A stretch of 64,000 bases of DNA. It comes from Massilia sp. erpn. GTDB lineage: Bacteria; Pseudomonadota; Gammaproteobacteria; Burkholderiales; Burkholderiaceae_D. The notes beneath the pieces were generated by a model. That model saw nothing but the letters and a program-made list of their open reading frames with translations. It did no database searches and had not been told where the DNA came from. The translations under genes were made by a program, and so were the position numbers. This document shows positions 52,782 through 62,991 of this stretch, one piece after another (positions within the stretch are counted from its first letter, which is position 1; every line of letters begins with the position of its first letter). The stretch spans positions 2,232,001 to 2,296,000 of the forward strand of contig NZ_CP053748.1 of assembly GCF_024400215.1 (NCBI RefSeq), given 5' to 3'.

Positions 52782-53609
52782 TTAGGTGCGCTTGCTGCAG
52801 CGGACTGCGAACCCAAGCACAGTGAGGCCGCTCAGCATTAGTAGCCAAGAGGACGGTTCTGGAACTGGAAGAGGCCCCCAGTCGAGGAGGCGATCGGAGG
52901 TGATATGGGTAAGCTCGGCGCTTACGTCATAAATAGGGCCGTAGATGCGGAATTCGAACATTTTAGGTAATTCTTTTCCAAAATTTGCCGCTATTACGGT
53001 GAAGTCAAGAGTATCTTTGCCGTCAGGAAGTAGTAGTTGTGCTGTGCGCATGTAAGGCATCTGCGCGAGAGGCTGCATAGGGGACAATGTGGTATCGGAA
53101 CCGCTTGCGAACATTGCAGTTGGAAGTGCGCTAGTGATGAATTCTTCTGCGCCAAACCTGATATCAAATACAGGGGTGCTGCCGGCTAAACGCGCACGTT
53201 GGCCTGGATCCAGTTTTAAGGCACCCGTGTATTTGATGAAATCTGCCGATGGGTCTGATTCAGATTGATATGTTCCGCAGCAGCGACTTAAACGATCCTG
53301 CTTGCCCATCAAGACATCATATGACTCAGTTACATAGCGATGGAAATAATTGACGCCGTTCCAATTGGAGATTGATGTGCGAGACGTTTCGGTGTAATTT
53401 AACCGTGGTCCAAATTCAGCGGGAGTGATTTCTGGCGCAAACCATACTGCGCTTATGTTAAAACCACTATGCTGAACGTCAAATTTCACTAATGTATCTG
53501 GCTTAGCCCAAGGATTGTAATCGCTCCCACTATCAAAAGTGGTAACGGCGGCTGAAGCGTAGGGAGAGATGGCGACTAAGCCAGACAAGAGCAGAGCAGG
53601 TAGGCGCAT
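52782..53609 (-). CDS. PEP-CTERM protein, paralogue 3
   Basis: A 275-residue protein with signal peptide MRLPALLLSGLVAISPYASA, almost the same as that of paralogue 1, and tail V-P-E-P-S-S-W, helix, R-C-S-K-R-T. The core has L-N-Y-T-E-T, T-E-S-Y-D-V, L-P-D-G-K-D-T-L-D-F and I-Y-G-P-I-Y-D. It is the first gene of the minus-strand group. The base composition is AT-rich compared with flanking genes. Confidence 0.83.
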   Translation of the reverse strand: MRLPALLLSGLVAISPYASAAVTTFDSGSDYNPWAKPDTLVKFDVQHSGFNISAVWFAPEITPAEFGPRLNYTETSRTSISNWNGVNYFHRYVTESYDVLMGKQDRLSRCCGTYQSESDPSADFIKYTGALKLDPGQRARLAGSTPVFDIRFGAEEFITSALPTAMFASGSDTTLSPMQPLAQMPYMRTAQLLLPDGKDTLDFTVIAANFGKELPKMFEFRIYGPIYDVSAELTHITSDRLLDWGPLPVPEPSSWLLMLSGLTVLGFAVRCSKRT

Positions 53610-53668
53610 ACGGAAAATATTGCGTAAATAAAATTAAATTATGGCATTAAAATTTCCCTAAAATCAAT
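53610..53668 (-). promoter_or_regulatory. Upstream block of PEP-CTERM paralogue 3, shared with paralogue 1
   Basis: On the minus strand the block begins ATTGATTTTAGGGAAATTTT and runs AT-rich to the start codon. The region 51393-51447 before paralogue 1 begins ATTGATTTTATGGAAATGTT at the same distance. Shared sequence extends through the AATATTTTC just before the ATG. Confidence 0.55.
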
Positions 53669-53754
53669 GCCAGACCATCAACAAAGCTGAGTCCTACCCA
53701 CCAGTTTTGGCAGCTTCTAGTACACTTGACTCCTTTGCCATGCCTGGATCTGCC

Positions 53755-54975
53755 ATGTTCGTAGCCAAAACCACGCCCGACCTGAAAACCGTTCTGATCG
53801 CCAGCGGGGTGGTGCTGACCCTGGCGATGGGCGTGCGGCATGGCTTCGGCTTCTGGATGCAGCCGATTTCGCAGGCCAATGGCTGGTCGCGCGAAACCTA
53901 TTCGCTGGCGATGGCGGTGCAGAATCTGATGTGGGGCTTGTTCGGTCCCTTCGCCGGCATGGCGGCTGACCGTTTCGGTACCATGCGCGTGGTGCTGTTC
54001 GGCGCCCTGGCGTATGTGGCGGGCTTGCTGTGGATGGCGCTGGTCAGCCAGCCGACGCTGTTCATATTCGGATCAGGCGTGCTGATTGGTCTGGCGCTGT
54101 CCTGCACCGCGTTTGGCGCGGTGAGCGGCATCATCGGCCGCGCGGCGCCGCTGGAAAAACGTTCCTGGGCCTTTGGCGTGTCCGGCGCGGCCAGCTCCTT
54201 CGGCCAGTTCATGATGATGCCGGTCGAGCAGCAGATGATTTCGGCCGTGGGCTGGCAGCAAGCCTTCTATCTGCTGGCGGGCTTGATCTTCATCGCCATG
54301 ATGCCCATGTCCTTCAAGCTGCGCGAGCCGGCGCATGAACATGCTCACGGCCAGCTGCAACAGACGACGGGCGAGGCTTTGCGCGAGGCGCTGGGCAACC
54401 GATCTTTCCTCTTCCTGGTCACCGGCTATTTCGTGTGCGGCTTCCAGGTGGTGTTCATCGGCGTCCACCTGCCGGCTTACCTGAAGGACAAGGGCGTGGC
54501 CGATCCGAGTGTGGCGGTGATGGCGCTGGCCCTGATTGGTCTGTTCAATATCTTCGGCTCGTTCACGGCCGGACAGCTTGGCGGCAAGCTGCCCAAGCGC
54601 TATCTGTTGTCCTTCATCTATCTGGCGCGCTCGGTCATCATCTCGGTCTTCCTGCTGGCGCCACTGACGCCGATGTCGGTCTACCTGTTCGCCGCCGCCA
54701 TGGGCTTTATCTGGCTGTCCACCGTGCCGCTGACGAATGGCATCATCGCTGGCATTTTCGGCGTCAAGCATATGTCGATGCTGGCGGGCGTGGTCTTCTT
54801 CTCGCACCAGATCGGCAGCTTCCTCGGCGTCTGGCTGGGCGGCTATCTGTTCGACCAGCGCGGCAATTACGACCTGGTATGGGGCATCGCCATTGCGCTG
54901 GGCATTGTGGCTGGCCTGGTCAACCTGCCGATCAATGAGCGGCCGCTGTTGCGGCCTACGCTGAAGGCGGCGTGA
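53755..54975 (+). CDS. Major facilitator superfamily transporter
   Basis: A 406-residue protein (from ATG 53755) with about 12 hydrophobic helices in two halves. The MFS motif region between helices 2 and 3 is seen as G-M-A-A-D-R-F-G-T-M-R. The N-terminal G-V-R-H-G-F-G-F-W-M-Q-P-I and G-W-S-R-E-T-Y-S-L-A-M-A-V-Q-N-L are typical of monocarboxylate/oxalate-formate antiporter-like MFS proteins. Substrate is unknown. ATG 53740 is an alternative; neither start has a strong Shine-Dalgarno. A 42-codon gene follows 7 bp after the stop. Confidence 0.85.
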   Translation: MFVAKTTPDLKTVLIASGVVLTLAMGVRHGFGFWMQPISQANGWSRETYSLAMAVQNLMWGLFGPFAGMAADRFGTMRVVLFGALAYVAGLLWMALVSQPTLFIFGSGVLIGLALSCTAFGAVSGIIGRAAPLEKRSWAFGVSGAASSFGQFMMMPVEQQMISAVGWQQAFYLLAGLIFIAMMPMSFKLREPAHEHAHGQLQQTTGEALREALGNRSFLFLVTGYFVCGFQVVFIGVHLPAYLKDKGVADPSVAVMALALIGLFNIFGSFTAGQLGGKLPKRYLLSFIYLARSVIISVFLLAPLTPMSVYLFAAAMGFIWLSTVPLTNGIIAGIFGVKHMSMLAGVVFFSHQIGSFLGVWLGGYLFDQRGNYDLVWGIAIALGIVAGLVNLPINERPLLRPTLKAA

Positions 54976-54982
54976 GGTGGTG

Positions 54983-55111
54983 ATGAAAACGCGGCTCCTG
55001 CACATTCTGGGCTGGCTGGCGCTGGCCGCCGCCCTGGTGCTGGGCTTCCTCGCCTATTTGCAGCCGGGCTTCATGCTGGATCTGGCGAACCGCTTCTATA
55101 TGTGCTTTTGA
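54983..55111 (+). CDS. Small membrane peptide, 42 residues
   Basis: A short gene in the codon style of its neighbours, starting 7 bp after the MFS stop with GAGGTGG as Shine-Dalgarno. It has a Lys/Arg start (MKTRLL), one hydrophobic helix rich in Leu and Ala (about residues 7-25), then a polar tail ending A-N-R-F-Y-M-C-F. Topology is likely N-in with the tail in the periplasm. I do not recognise a named family. It is probably co-translated with the transporter. Confidence 0.6.
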   Translation: MKTRLLHILGWLALAAALVLGFLAYLQPGFMLDLANRFYMCF

Positions 55112-55212
55112 GTAGGCGCGGCGCGGGTGCAACAGTCATTGCGCGCATATTTGTTTTTTTACCAAGGCTTCGAGTATTCTGTCGGATTGGCAAGATTTCC
55201 GAAAGACAACAC

Positions 55213-56232
55213 TTGAAACCCCGCCTCCATTCCGTCCCCACCGGCCCGGCAACCCAGCCGGCGCACGACCCGCATTGCCGCAGCTGCGGCACGGCCGTCA
55301 TCGGCAAGTTTTGCCACCATTGCAGCGAACCGGCGCATGCGCATCCGCCCAGCGTGGCCGAATTCGCGCATGAATTCATCGGCCATTATGTGGCGCTGGA
55401 GGGCAAGCTGTGGCGCACGCTGAAGCTGCTGATACTGCGTCCCGGTCAGTTGACCAAGGAATTCCTGCGCGGCCGCCGCGTGCCGTTTCTGGAGCCGCTG
55501 CGCCTGTATCTGACTCTGAGCCTGATCTTCTTCGCCTTGATTAAAATCTGCGGCATCACGCTGCCGCAATTGACGTTGGCGCCCGATTCCGTGGGCATGA
55601 GCTATCAGAGGACGATCTATATCGGTGGCGCCAGCAAGGAGCGCGAGGCCGTCACCACGGCCAGCGTCACGATGTATGACAAGGCGGGCGATGCGCCCGA
55701 GGTGCGCAACGGTATCGCGGCTGTGTTATCGCAATTGGCGCGCATCAATACGTATTGGGCCGACAATGTGCGCCACTTCTTCGACGAACCGGCGCAGCGT
55801 CGCGCCGAGCGCTTGAACCAGGGCTTCCGCAGCAATCTGCCGTATATGCTGATCGGCGCCCTGCCGCTGTTTGCTCTGTATCTGAAGCTGCTGTATCTGC
55901 GTTCGGGGCGGCGCTATGGCGAGCATGTGCTGTTCGCCATGCATGCGAATGCCTTTGCGCTGCTGGCGGCCAGCGTGATGATCGTGCTGCCCGGAACGGC
56001 GATGTGGCTGCTGGTGGCCAATTCGGCCCAGCCGGCAGCGCTGGCGGATTATGTCCAGCTGCTGCCGTTGCTGGCGCTGATCGGCTATCTGCCGCTGGCC
56101 ATGCAGCGCGTGTACGGCGGCAGCCGGCTGGCGACGATGCTGCGCTGGCTACTGCTGATTAGCGTGCACTTGACGGTGATTGCGATACTCACCATGGCGG
56201 CCGAATTCATCGGCATCGCGGCCCACGGCTAG
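55213..56232 (+). CDS. DUF3667 membrane protein with zinc-ribbon
   Basis: A protein of about 340 residues. A C-R-S-C-G-T, 7 residues, C-H-H-C zinc ribbon lies near the N-terminus. The DUF3667 segment follows (T-L-K-L-L-I-L-R-P-G-Q-L-T-K-E-F-L-R-G-R-R-V-P-F), and then several membrane helices. Function is unknown. The start is uncertain: TTG 55213 fits the family, while the frame is open to GTG 55102, which overlaps the 42-residue gene; the extra part looks non-coding and AT-rich. Confidence 0.75.
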   Translation: MKPRLHSVPTGPATQPAHDPHCRSCGTAVIGKFCHHCSEPAHAHPPSVAEFAHEFIGHYVALEGKLWRTLKLLILRPGQLTKEFLRGRRVPFLEPLRLYLTLSLIFFALIKICGITLPQLTLAPDSVGMSYQRTIYIGGASKEREAVTTASVTMYDKAGDAPEVRNGIAAVLSQLARINTYWADNVRHFFDEPAQRRAERLNQGFRSNLPYMLIGALPLFALYLKLLYLRSGRRYGEHVLFAMHANAFALLAASVMIVLPGTAMWLLVANSAQPAALADYVQLLPLLALIGYLPLAMQRVYGGSRLATMLRWLLLISVHLTVIAILTMAAEFIGIAAHG

Positions 56233-56241
56233 GCTGCGCAA

Positions 56242-58329
56242 TCACACTTTGAGGAATTCCTCGCGCCCACCCAGCCAGCGTTCCAGGTGGGCGTCCACCG
56301 TGGCCTGGTGCTGCGGCTCCTGCAGCAGGGCGTGCGCCACGTCGCGCGCCTGATCCACCAGCCAGCCATCGGTCTCCAGGTCGGCAAAGCGCAGCATGGC
56401 TTGGCCCGATTGGCGCGCGCCGAGGAATTCGCCGGGACCGCGGATTTCAAGGTCGCGCCGCGCGATCTCGAAGCCGTCCGTGGTTTCGCGCATCGTCATC
56501 AGGCGCTGCTTGGCGACGTGACCCAGCGGGCTTTGATACAGCAGAAGGCAGACGCTGGCCGCCGAGCCGCGCCCCACGCGGCCGCGCAGCTGGTGCAGCT
56601 GCGACAGGCCGAAGCGTTCGGCGTGCTCGATCACCATCAGCGAGGCGTTCGGCACGTCCACGCCGACCTCGATCACCGTGGTCGCCACCAGCACGTGTAC
56701 GTCGCCGGTGGCAAAGGCGTCCATCACTTCCTGCTTTTCGGCCGGCTTTAGGCGGCCATGCACCAGGCCTACGCGCAGATCGGGCAGGGCGGCGGCCAGG
56801 GTTTCGTAGGTTTCGGTGGCAGTTTGCAGCTGCAGCGCTTCCGATTCCTCGATCAGCGGGCAGACCCAGTAAGCCTGGCGGCCTTCCAGCGCCGCCGCGT
56901 GCACGCGCTCGATCACCTCGTCGCGCCGGTTCTGGTCCACCGCCCGCGTCACGATCGGCGTGCGTCCGGGCGGCAGTTCGTCGATCACCGACACTTCCAG
57001 GTCGGCGTAATAGGTCATCGCCAGGGTGCGCGGAATCGGCGTGGCCGACATCATCAGCTGGTGCGGCACCAGCTCGCCCTGGCCCTTGTTGCGCAGGGTC
57101 AGGCGCTGGCCGACGCCGAAGCGGTGCTGCTCGTCGACGATCACCAGGCCCAGTTTCGAGAACTGTACCGTGTCCTGGATCAGCGCGTGGGTGCCGATCA
57201 CCAGCTGGGCTTCGCCCGATTCCACCAGCGCAGTGGCAGCCGCCTTGTCCTTCTTTTTCAGGCTGCCGGTGAGCCAGGCCACTTTCACACCCAGCGGTTC
57301 CATCCAGGCCGCGATCTTGCGGAAGTGCTGGTCGGCCAGGATTTCGGTGGGCGCCATCAGGGCCGCCTGGAAGCCGCTGTCGATGGCTTGCGCCGCCGCC
57401 AGCGCCGCCACCACGGTCTTGCCGCTGCCCACATCGCCCTGCAGCAGGCGCTGCATGGGGTAGGGCTGGCGCAGGTCGGCGCGGATTTCGGTCAGTACGC
57501 GCTGCTGGGCCTTGGTCAATTTGAAGGGCAGGGCGGCCTGGAAGGCGGCCGACAGCGTGCCAACTTTTTTCAGTGCCGCCGCGCCTTTGGAGCGGCGTGC
57601 GCGCTGCGCTCGTTTCAGCGAAAGCTGCTGCGCCAGCAGCTCGTCGAACTTCATGCGCGTCCAGGCCGGGTGCGAGCGGTCGGCCAGTGCATTCTCGTCC
57701 ACCTGCTGCGGCGGATAATGCAGCAGCTTGACCGCCGGCTCGAAATTGGACAGGCGCATGCGCTCGATCACCTCGGCCGGCACAGTGTCGCGCCAGTCCA
57801 CGCGGCGCATGGCGTCGGCGATGGCGCGCCGCAGCACCAGCTGGGACAGGCCTTCGCCTGAGGGATACACCGGCGTCAGGGAGGTCGGCAGCGGCGCGCC
57901 CTGGTTGATGACCTTATACGTGGGGTGCACCATCTCGGCGCCGAAAAAGCCGTGTTTCAGTTCGCCGCGCGCGCGCACCCGCGTGCCTTCGGCCAATTGC
58001 TTGACCTGGCTGCCGTAGAAATTCATGAAGCGCAGCTGCAGCTCGCCTGTTTCGTCGGCGATCTGCACCAGCAGCTGGCGGCGCGGCTTGTAGGCGATTT
58101 CGTTCTTCGTCACTACGCCCTCGACCTGCGACACATGACCGCCGCGCAGGCAGGCTTCGCGGATATCCGCGACCTGGGTCTCGTCCTCGTAGCGCATGGG
58201 CAGGTGCAGCACCAGGTCCATATCGCTGCGCAGGCCGAGTTTGGCCAGCTTGCTTTCGGCCGAGGCCTTCTTGGCGGGGGATTTTGCGGCGGCCTTGGCC
58301 GGTGCGGCTTTTTGCGTGGTTTCTGCCAT
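56242..58329 (-). CDS. recG: ATP-dependent DNA helicase RecG
   Basis: A 695-residue branch-migration helicase that remodels stalled forks and Holliday junctions. The wedge (OB) domain is in the first third (L-H-L-P-M-R-Y-E-D-E-T). Helicase motifs are G-D-V-G-S-G-K-T (Walker A), D-E-Q-H-R-F-G-V (DEQH box), M-S-A-T-P-I-P-R-T-L and A-T-T-V-I-E-V-G-V-D-V-P-N-A, then Q-L-R-G-R-V-G-R-G. The first ~25 residues are an Ala/Lys/Pro-rich tail not seen in E. coli RecG. It is divergent from queA across 65 bp. Confidence 0.95.
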   Translation of the reverse strand: MAETTQKAAPAKAAAKSPAKKASAESKLAKLGLRSDMDLVLHLPMRYEDETQVADIREACLRGGHVSQVEGVVTKNEIAYKPRRQLLVQIADETGELQLRFMNFYGSQVKQLAEGTRVRARGELKHGFFGAEMVHPTYKVINQGAPLPTSLTPVYPSGEGLSQLVLRRAIADAMRRVDWRDTVPAEVIERMRLSNFEPAVKLLHYPPQQVDENALADRSHPAWTRMKFDELLAQQLSLKRAQRARRSKGAAALKKVGTLSAAFQAALPFKLTKAQQRVLTEIRADLRQPYPMQRLLQGDVGSGKTVVAALAAAQAIDSGFQAALMAPTEILADQHFRKIAAWMEPLGVKVAWLTGSLKKKDKAAATALVESGEAQLVIGTHALIQDTVQFSKLGLVIVDEQHRFGVGQRLTLRNKGQGELVPHQLMMSATPIPRTLAMTYYADLEVSVIDELPPGRTPIVTRAVDQNRRDEVIERVHAAALEGRQAYWVCPLIEESEALQLQTATETYETLAAALPDLRVGLVHGRLKPAEKQEVMDAFATGDVHVLVATTVIEVGVDVPNASLMVIEHAERFGLSQLHQLRGRVGRGSAASVCLLLYQSPLGHVAKQRLMTMRETTDGFEIARRDLEIRGPGEFLGARQSGQAMLRFADLETDGWLVDQARDVAHALLQEPQHQATVDAHLERWLGGREEFLKV

Positions 58330-58394
58330 TTTCGGGTGGTGGGCTGGGCTTAGCGTAAAATAGAAGGTTGCCCAACAGTTTTACAAGTACGTCA

Positions 58395-59420
58395 ATGTAT
58401 TCGCTTTCCGATTTCGATTTTAACTTGCCGCAAGAGCGTATTGCGCAATTTCCGCTACCGGACCGCAGTGCTTCGCGCCTGCTGCACGTCGATGGTGCGC
58501 GTCTGCACGACCGTCAGTTCACCGACATCATCGATCAGCTCCAGCCGGGCGACCTGCTGGTGATGAATGATACCCGCGTGCTGAAGGCGCGCTTTTTCGG
58601 CGTCAAGGAAAGCGGCGGCAAGGTCGAGGCCCTGGTCGAGCGCGTGCTCGATACCCGCACCGTGCTGGCCCAGCTGCGCGCCTCCAAGTCGCCCGGCCCC
58701 GGCGTCAAGATCCGCCTGGCCGATGCCTTCGAGGTGACGGTGGGTGAGCGCGCCGGCGAATTCTTCACCCTGCATTTCGACGCCGACGTGTTCGAATTGA
58801 TCGAGCAGTATGGCCGCCTGCCGCTGCCGCCCTATATCGAGCACGCGCCGGGCGAATTCGACGAAACGCGCTACCAGACCGTGTTCAACAAGGTGCCGGG
58901 CGCCGTGGCTGCGCCCACCGCCGGCCTGCATTTCGACGAAGCGCTGCTGGACAAGCTGAAAGCCAAGGGCGTGCAGTTTGCCTATGTGACCCTGCACGTG
59001 GGCGCCGGCACCTTCCAGCCGGTGCGCACCGAGAACCTGGCCGAGCACAAGATGCATACCGAGTGGTACACCATGCCGCAGGCCACGGTGGACGCGGTGC
59101 GCGCCACGCGCGCCGCCGGCCGCGACGTGGTGGCCGTCGGCACCACCAGCCTGCGCGCCCTGGAATCGGCCTCGCAGAGCGGCCAGCTGGAGGCGGGCAG
59201 CGCCGACACGGCCCTGTTCATCACGCCGGGTTACCAATTCAAGACCGTGACCCGCCTGATCACCAACTTCCACCTGCCGAAATCGACCCTGCTGATGCTG
59301 GTGTCGGCCTTCGCCGGCTTTACCGAGATCCGCCACGCTTATCAGCACGCGATCGCCAATGAATACCGTTTCTTCAGCTATGGCGACGCCATGCTGCTGA
59401 CCACGCCCAACCGCGCGTGA
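58395..59420 (+). CDS. queA: S-adenosylmethionine:tRNA ribosyltransferase-isomerase
   Basis: A 341-residue QueA, the enzyme that adds the epoxycyclopentane group during queuosine synthesis. Motifs are [35 protein letters not shown] and [12 protein letters not shown]. The start at 58395 (MYSLSDFDF) matches the family. tgt follows 19 bp after the stop. Confidence 0.95.
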   Translation: MYSLSDFDFNLPQERIAQFPLPDRSASRLLHVDGARLHDRQFTDIIDQLQPGDLLVMNDTRVLKARFFGVKESGGKVEALVERVLDTRTVLAQLRASKSPGPGVKIRLADAFEVTVGERAGEFFTLHFDADVFELIEQYGRLPLPPYIEHAPGEFDETRYQTVFNKVPGAVAAPTAGLHFDEALLDKLKAKGVQFAYVTLHVGAGTFQPVRTENLAEHKMHTEWYTMPQATVDAVRATRAAGRDVVAVGTTSLRALESASQSGQLEAGSADTALFITPGYQFKTVTRLITNFHLPKSTLLMLVSAFAGFTEIRHAYQHAIANEYRFFSYGDAMLLTTPNRA

Positions 59421-59436
59421 CCTGACAGGATATTGA

Positions 59437-60579
<1,143 letters not shown>

Positions 60580-60699
60580 GGCGGATGCCGCCCGGGCGGC
60601 GGCAATCTTGCAAAATGGCCTATATATCCCCATATGCCGCCATTAGCCAGTGCTAGAATACAGCGCTAATTTTTTCAAAACCCGATATTGGAGTCACCC

Positions 60700-61026
60700 G
60701 TGTTCATTTCCAACGCCTACGCTCAAACCGCCGCCGATTCGGCTCTGGGCAGCAATCTGACCAGCTTCCTGCCGATCATCCTGATGTTCGTCGTCATGTA
60801 CTTCCTGATGATCCGTCCTCAGCAAAAACGCGCCAAGGAACAGAAAGCCATGATGGACGCGCTGGCCAAGGGCGATGAAGTGGTGACCGCCGGCGGCCTG
60901 CTGGGCAAAGTGTCCAAAGTGAGCGACGTCTACGTGACGCTGGAAGTGGCCACCGGCACCGACATCGTGGTGCAGAAGAGCGCCATCACCACGCTGCTGC
61001 CGAAAGGCACGCTGAAGGGTCTGTAA
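60700..61026 (+). CDS. yajC: Preprotein translocase accessory protein YajC
   Basis: A 108-residue single-helix inner-membrane protein of the SecDF-YajC complex. The helix F-L-P-I-I-L-M-F-V-V-M-Y-F-L-M-I is followed by R-P-Q-Q-K-R and the cytoplasmic beta domain (G-D-E-V-V-T-A-G-G-L-L-G-K-V). The start is GTG 60700, set by GGAG at 60690-60693. A hairpin with a 9-bp stem lies at 61034-61054, before secD. Confidence 0.93.
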   Translation: MFISNAYAQTAADSALGSNLTSFLPIILMFVVMYFLMIRPQQKRAKEQKAMMDALAKGDEVVTAGGLLGKVSKVSDVYVTLEVATGTDIVVQKSAITTLLPKGTLKGL

Positions 61027-61033
61027 GACCGGC

Positions 61034-61054
61034 GCGGGCGGCTCGGCCGCCCGC
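61034..61054. repeat. GC hairpin between yajC and secD
   Basis: GCGGGCGGC, TCG, GCCGCCCGC is a perfect 9-bp stem without U tract, 8 bp after the yajC stop. It may adjust the yajC:secD ratio rather than terminate. Confidence 0.5.
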
Positions 61055-61095
61055 TTGTGCATCCGACGCCTGATAAACCCAGAACACTGAAGAAT

Positions 61096-62964
61096 ATGAA
61101 TCGCTATCCTGTCTGGAAATACATCATCATCGCCGTGGCCGTGCTTTTCGGCGCGCTGTACACGGCGCCGAACTACTTCGGCGAATCGCCTGCACTGCAA
61201 ATCACGAGCGGCAAATCCACCGTCAAGGTGAACAGCGATACCGCTGCCCGCGTGGAAGCGGTCCTGAAGCAGGAAAATATCCCGAACAATGGCGTCAGCC
61301 TCGACGTCGGCACCAGCCACTCCGTGCGTGCCCGCTTCGCTGACACCGACAGCCAATTCAAGGCCCGTCTGGCCCTGGAAAAAGGCTTGAACCCCGATCC
61401 TGCCGACCAGGCTTATATCGTCACCGTCAACCTGATGCCGAACACCCCGCAGTGGATGCAGAAATTGCATGCCCTGCCGATGTTCCTGGGCCTGGACCTG
61501 CGCGGCGGCGTGCACTTCCTGATGCAGGTCGATACCAAGGCGGCGCTGACCAAGCGCGTGCAAGGCTTCCAGGCGGCTATCCGCTCTGAATTGCGCGACA
61601 AGAGCGTGCGTCACGCCGGCATCGACCGTGTCGGCAACACCGTCGAGATCAAGTTCCGCGAGGCCGAAACCCGCAAGAAGGCCAAGGATGTGCTGTCCGG
61701 CCAGATGCCGGACCTGGTCTTTGCCGAAGCTGCCGATGGCGCCGACCTGAAACTGGTGGCCAGCCTGAAACCGGCCGCACTCAAAGAAACGCTGGACAAC
61801 GGCGTCAAGCAAAACATCGCCACTTTGCAGAACCGCGTCAATGAGCTGGGTGTGAGCGAACCGATCATCCAGCAGCAGGGCGCCGACCGCATCGTGGTGC
61901 AGCTGCCGGGCGTGCAGGACGTGGCGCGCGCCAAGTCCATCATCGGCCGTACCGCCACCCTGGAAGTGCGTATGGTGGACGACACCATCACCCCGGGCAC
62001 GGAGCTGAATGCTTCCATTCCGTACAACTCCGAGCTGTTCACCGCCGGTAAAGGCACTCCGGTCGTGCTGTTCAAGGATGTCGTGCTGACCGGCGACTAT
62101 ATCTCCAGCGCCACCGCCAGCCTCGACGAAAACCACCAGCCAGCCGTCAGCATCGACCTGAATGGCGACGGCGGCCGCAAGATGCGCGACGCCACCCGCG
62201 AACGCGTGGGCAAGCGCATGGCGATCGTGCTGTTCGAGAAGGGCAAGCCGGAAGTGCTGTCGGTCGCCACCGTGCAGCAGGAGCTGGGCAGCCGCTTCCG
62301 CATCACCGGCATGGGTTCGATGGAAAACTCCGCCGAACTGGCCCTGCTGCTGCGCGCTGGCGCCCTGTACGCGCCAATGGAAGCCATCGAAGAACGCACT
62401 ATCGGCCCGCAGCTGGGCGCCGAGAACGTGACCAAGGGTCTGCACTCGACGATGTACGGCTTCGCCGCCATCGCCGTGTTCATGATCGCCTACTACATGA
62501 TGTTCGGCTTCTTCAGCGTGCTGGCGCTGGCTGTCAACGTGCTGCTGCTGGTGGCCATCCTGTCGGTGATGCAGGCCACGCTGACCCTGCCGGGTATCGC
62601 CGCTATCGCGCTGGCCCTGGGTATGGCGATTGACGCCAACGTGCTGATTAACGAACGTGTGCGCGAAGAGCTGCGTGCCGGCGCCTCGGCGCAGGCGGCC
62701 ATCTCGGCCGGCTTCGACCGCGCCTGGGCCACGATTCTGGACTCGAACGTGACCACCCTGATCGTCGGTCTGGCCCTGCTGGTCTTCGGCTCCGGCGCCG
62801 TGCGCGGCTTCGCCGTGGTGCACTGCCTGGGTATTCTGACCTCCATGTTCTCCGCCGTCTTCGTGTCGCGCGGCGTGGTCAACCTGTGGTACGGCCGCAA
62901 GAAGAAACTGCAGTCGCTCTCCATCGGCACGGTCTGGGTTCCAGACCAGGCCAAGGCGAAGTAA
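61096..62964 (+). CDS. secD: Protein translocase subunit SecD
   Basis: A 622-residue RND-type translocase subunit that uses the proton-motive force to complete export. It begins M-N-R-Y-P-V-W-K with the first helix, then G-L-D-L-R-G-G-V-H-F (the D1 motif of SecD), the periplasmic P1 domain, and D-A-N-V-L-I-N-E-R-V-R-E-E in helix 4 with the functional Asp. The start at 61096 has GAAG upstream; a start at 61057 would add 13 residues. Confidence 0.95.
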   Translation: MNRYPVWKYIIIAVAVLFGALYTAPNYFGESPALQITSGKSTVKVNSDTAARVEAVLKQENIPNNGVSLDVGTSHSVRARFADTDSQFKARLALEKGLNPDPADQAYIVTVNLMPNTPQWMQKLHALPMFLGLDLRGGVHFLMQVDTKAALTKRVQGFQAAIRSELRDKSVRHAGIDRVGNTVEIKFREAETRKKAKDVLSGQMPDLVFAEAADGADLKLVASLKPAALKETLDNGVKQNIATLQNRVNELGVSEPIIQQQGADRIVVQLPGVQDVARAKSIIGRTATLEVRMVDDTITPGTELNASIPYNSELFTAGKGTPVVLFKDVVLTGDYISSATASLDENHQPAVSIDLNGDGGRKMRDATRERVGKRMAIVLFEKGKPEVLSVATVQQELGSRFRITGMGSMENSAELALLLRAGALYAPMEAIEERTIGPQLGAENVTKGLHSTMYGFAAIAVFMIAYYMMFGFFSVLALAVNVLLLVAILSVMQATLTLPGIAAIALALGMAIDANVLINERVREELRAGASAQAAISAGFDRAWATILDSNVTTLIVGLALLVFGSGAVRGFAVVHCLGILTSMFSAVFVSRGVVNLWYGRKKKLQSLSIGTVWVPDQAKAK

Positions 62965-62991
62965 CACCGCATACCTACAGTAGAGGATTAC

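Noticed and set aside
60586..60602. GC palindrome after tgt as terminator
   Set aside because: No U tract on the plus strand and the stem is imperfect; not enough to call.
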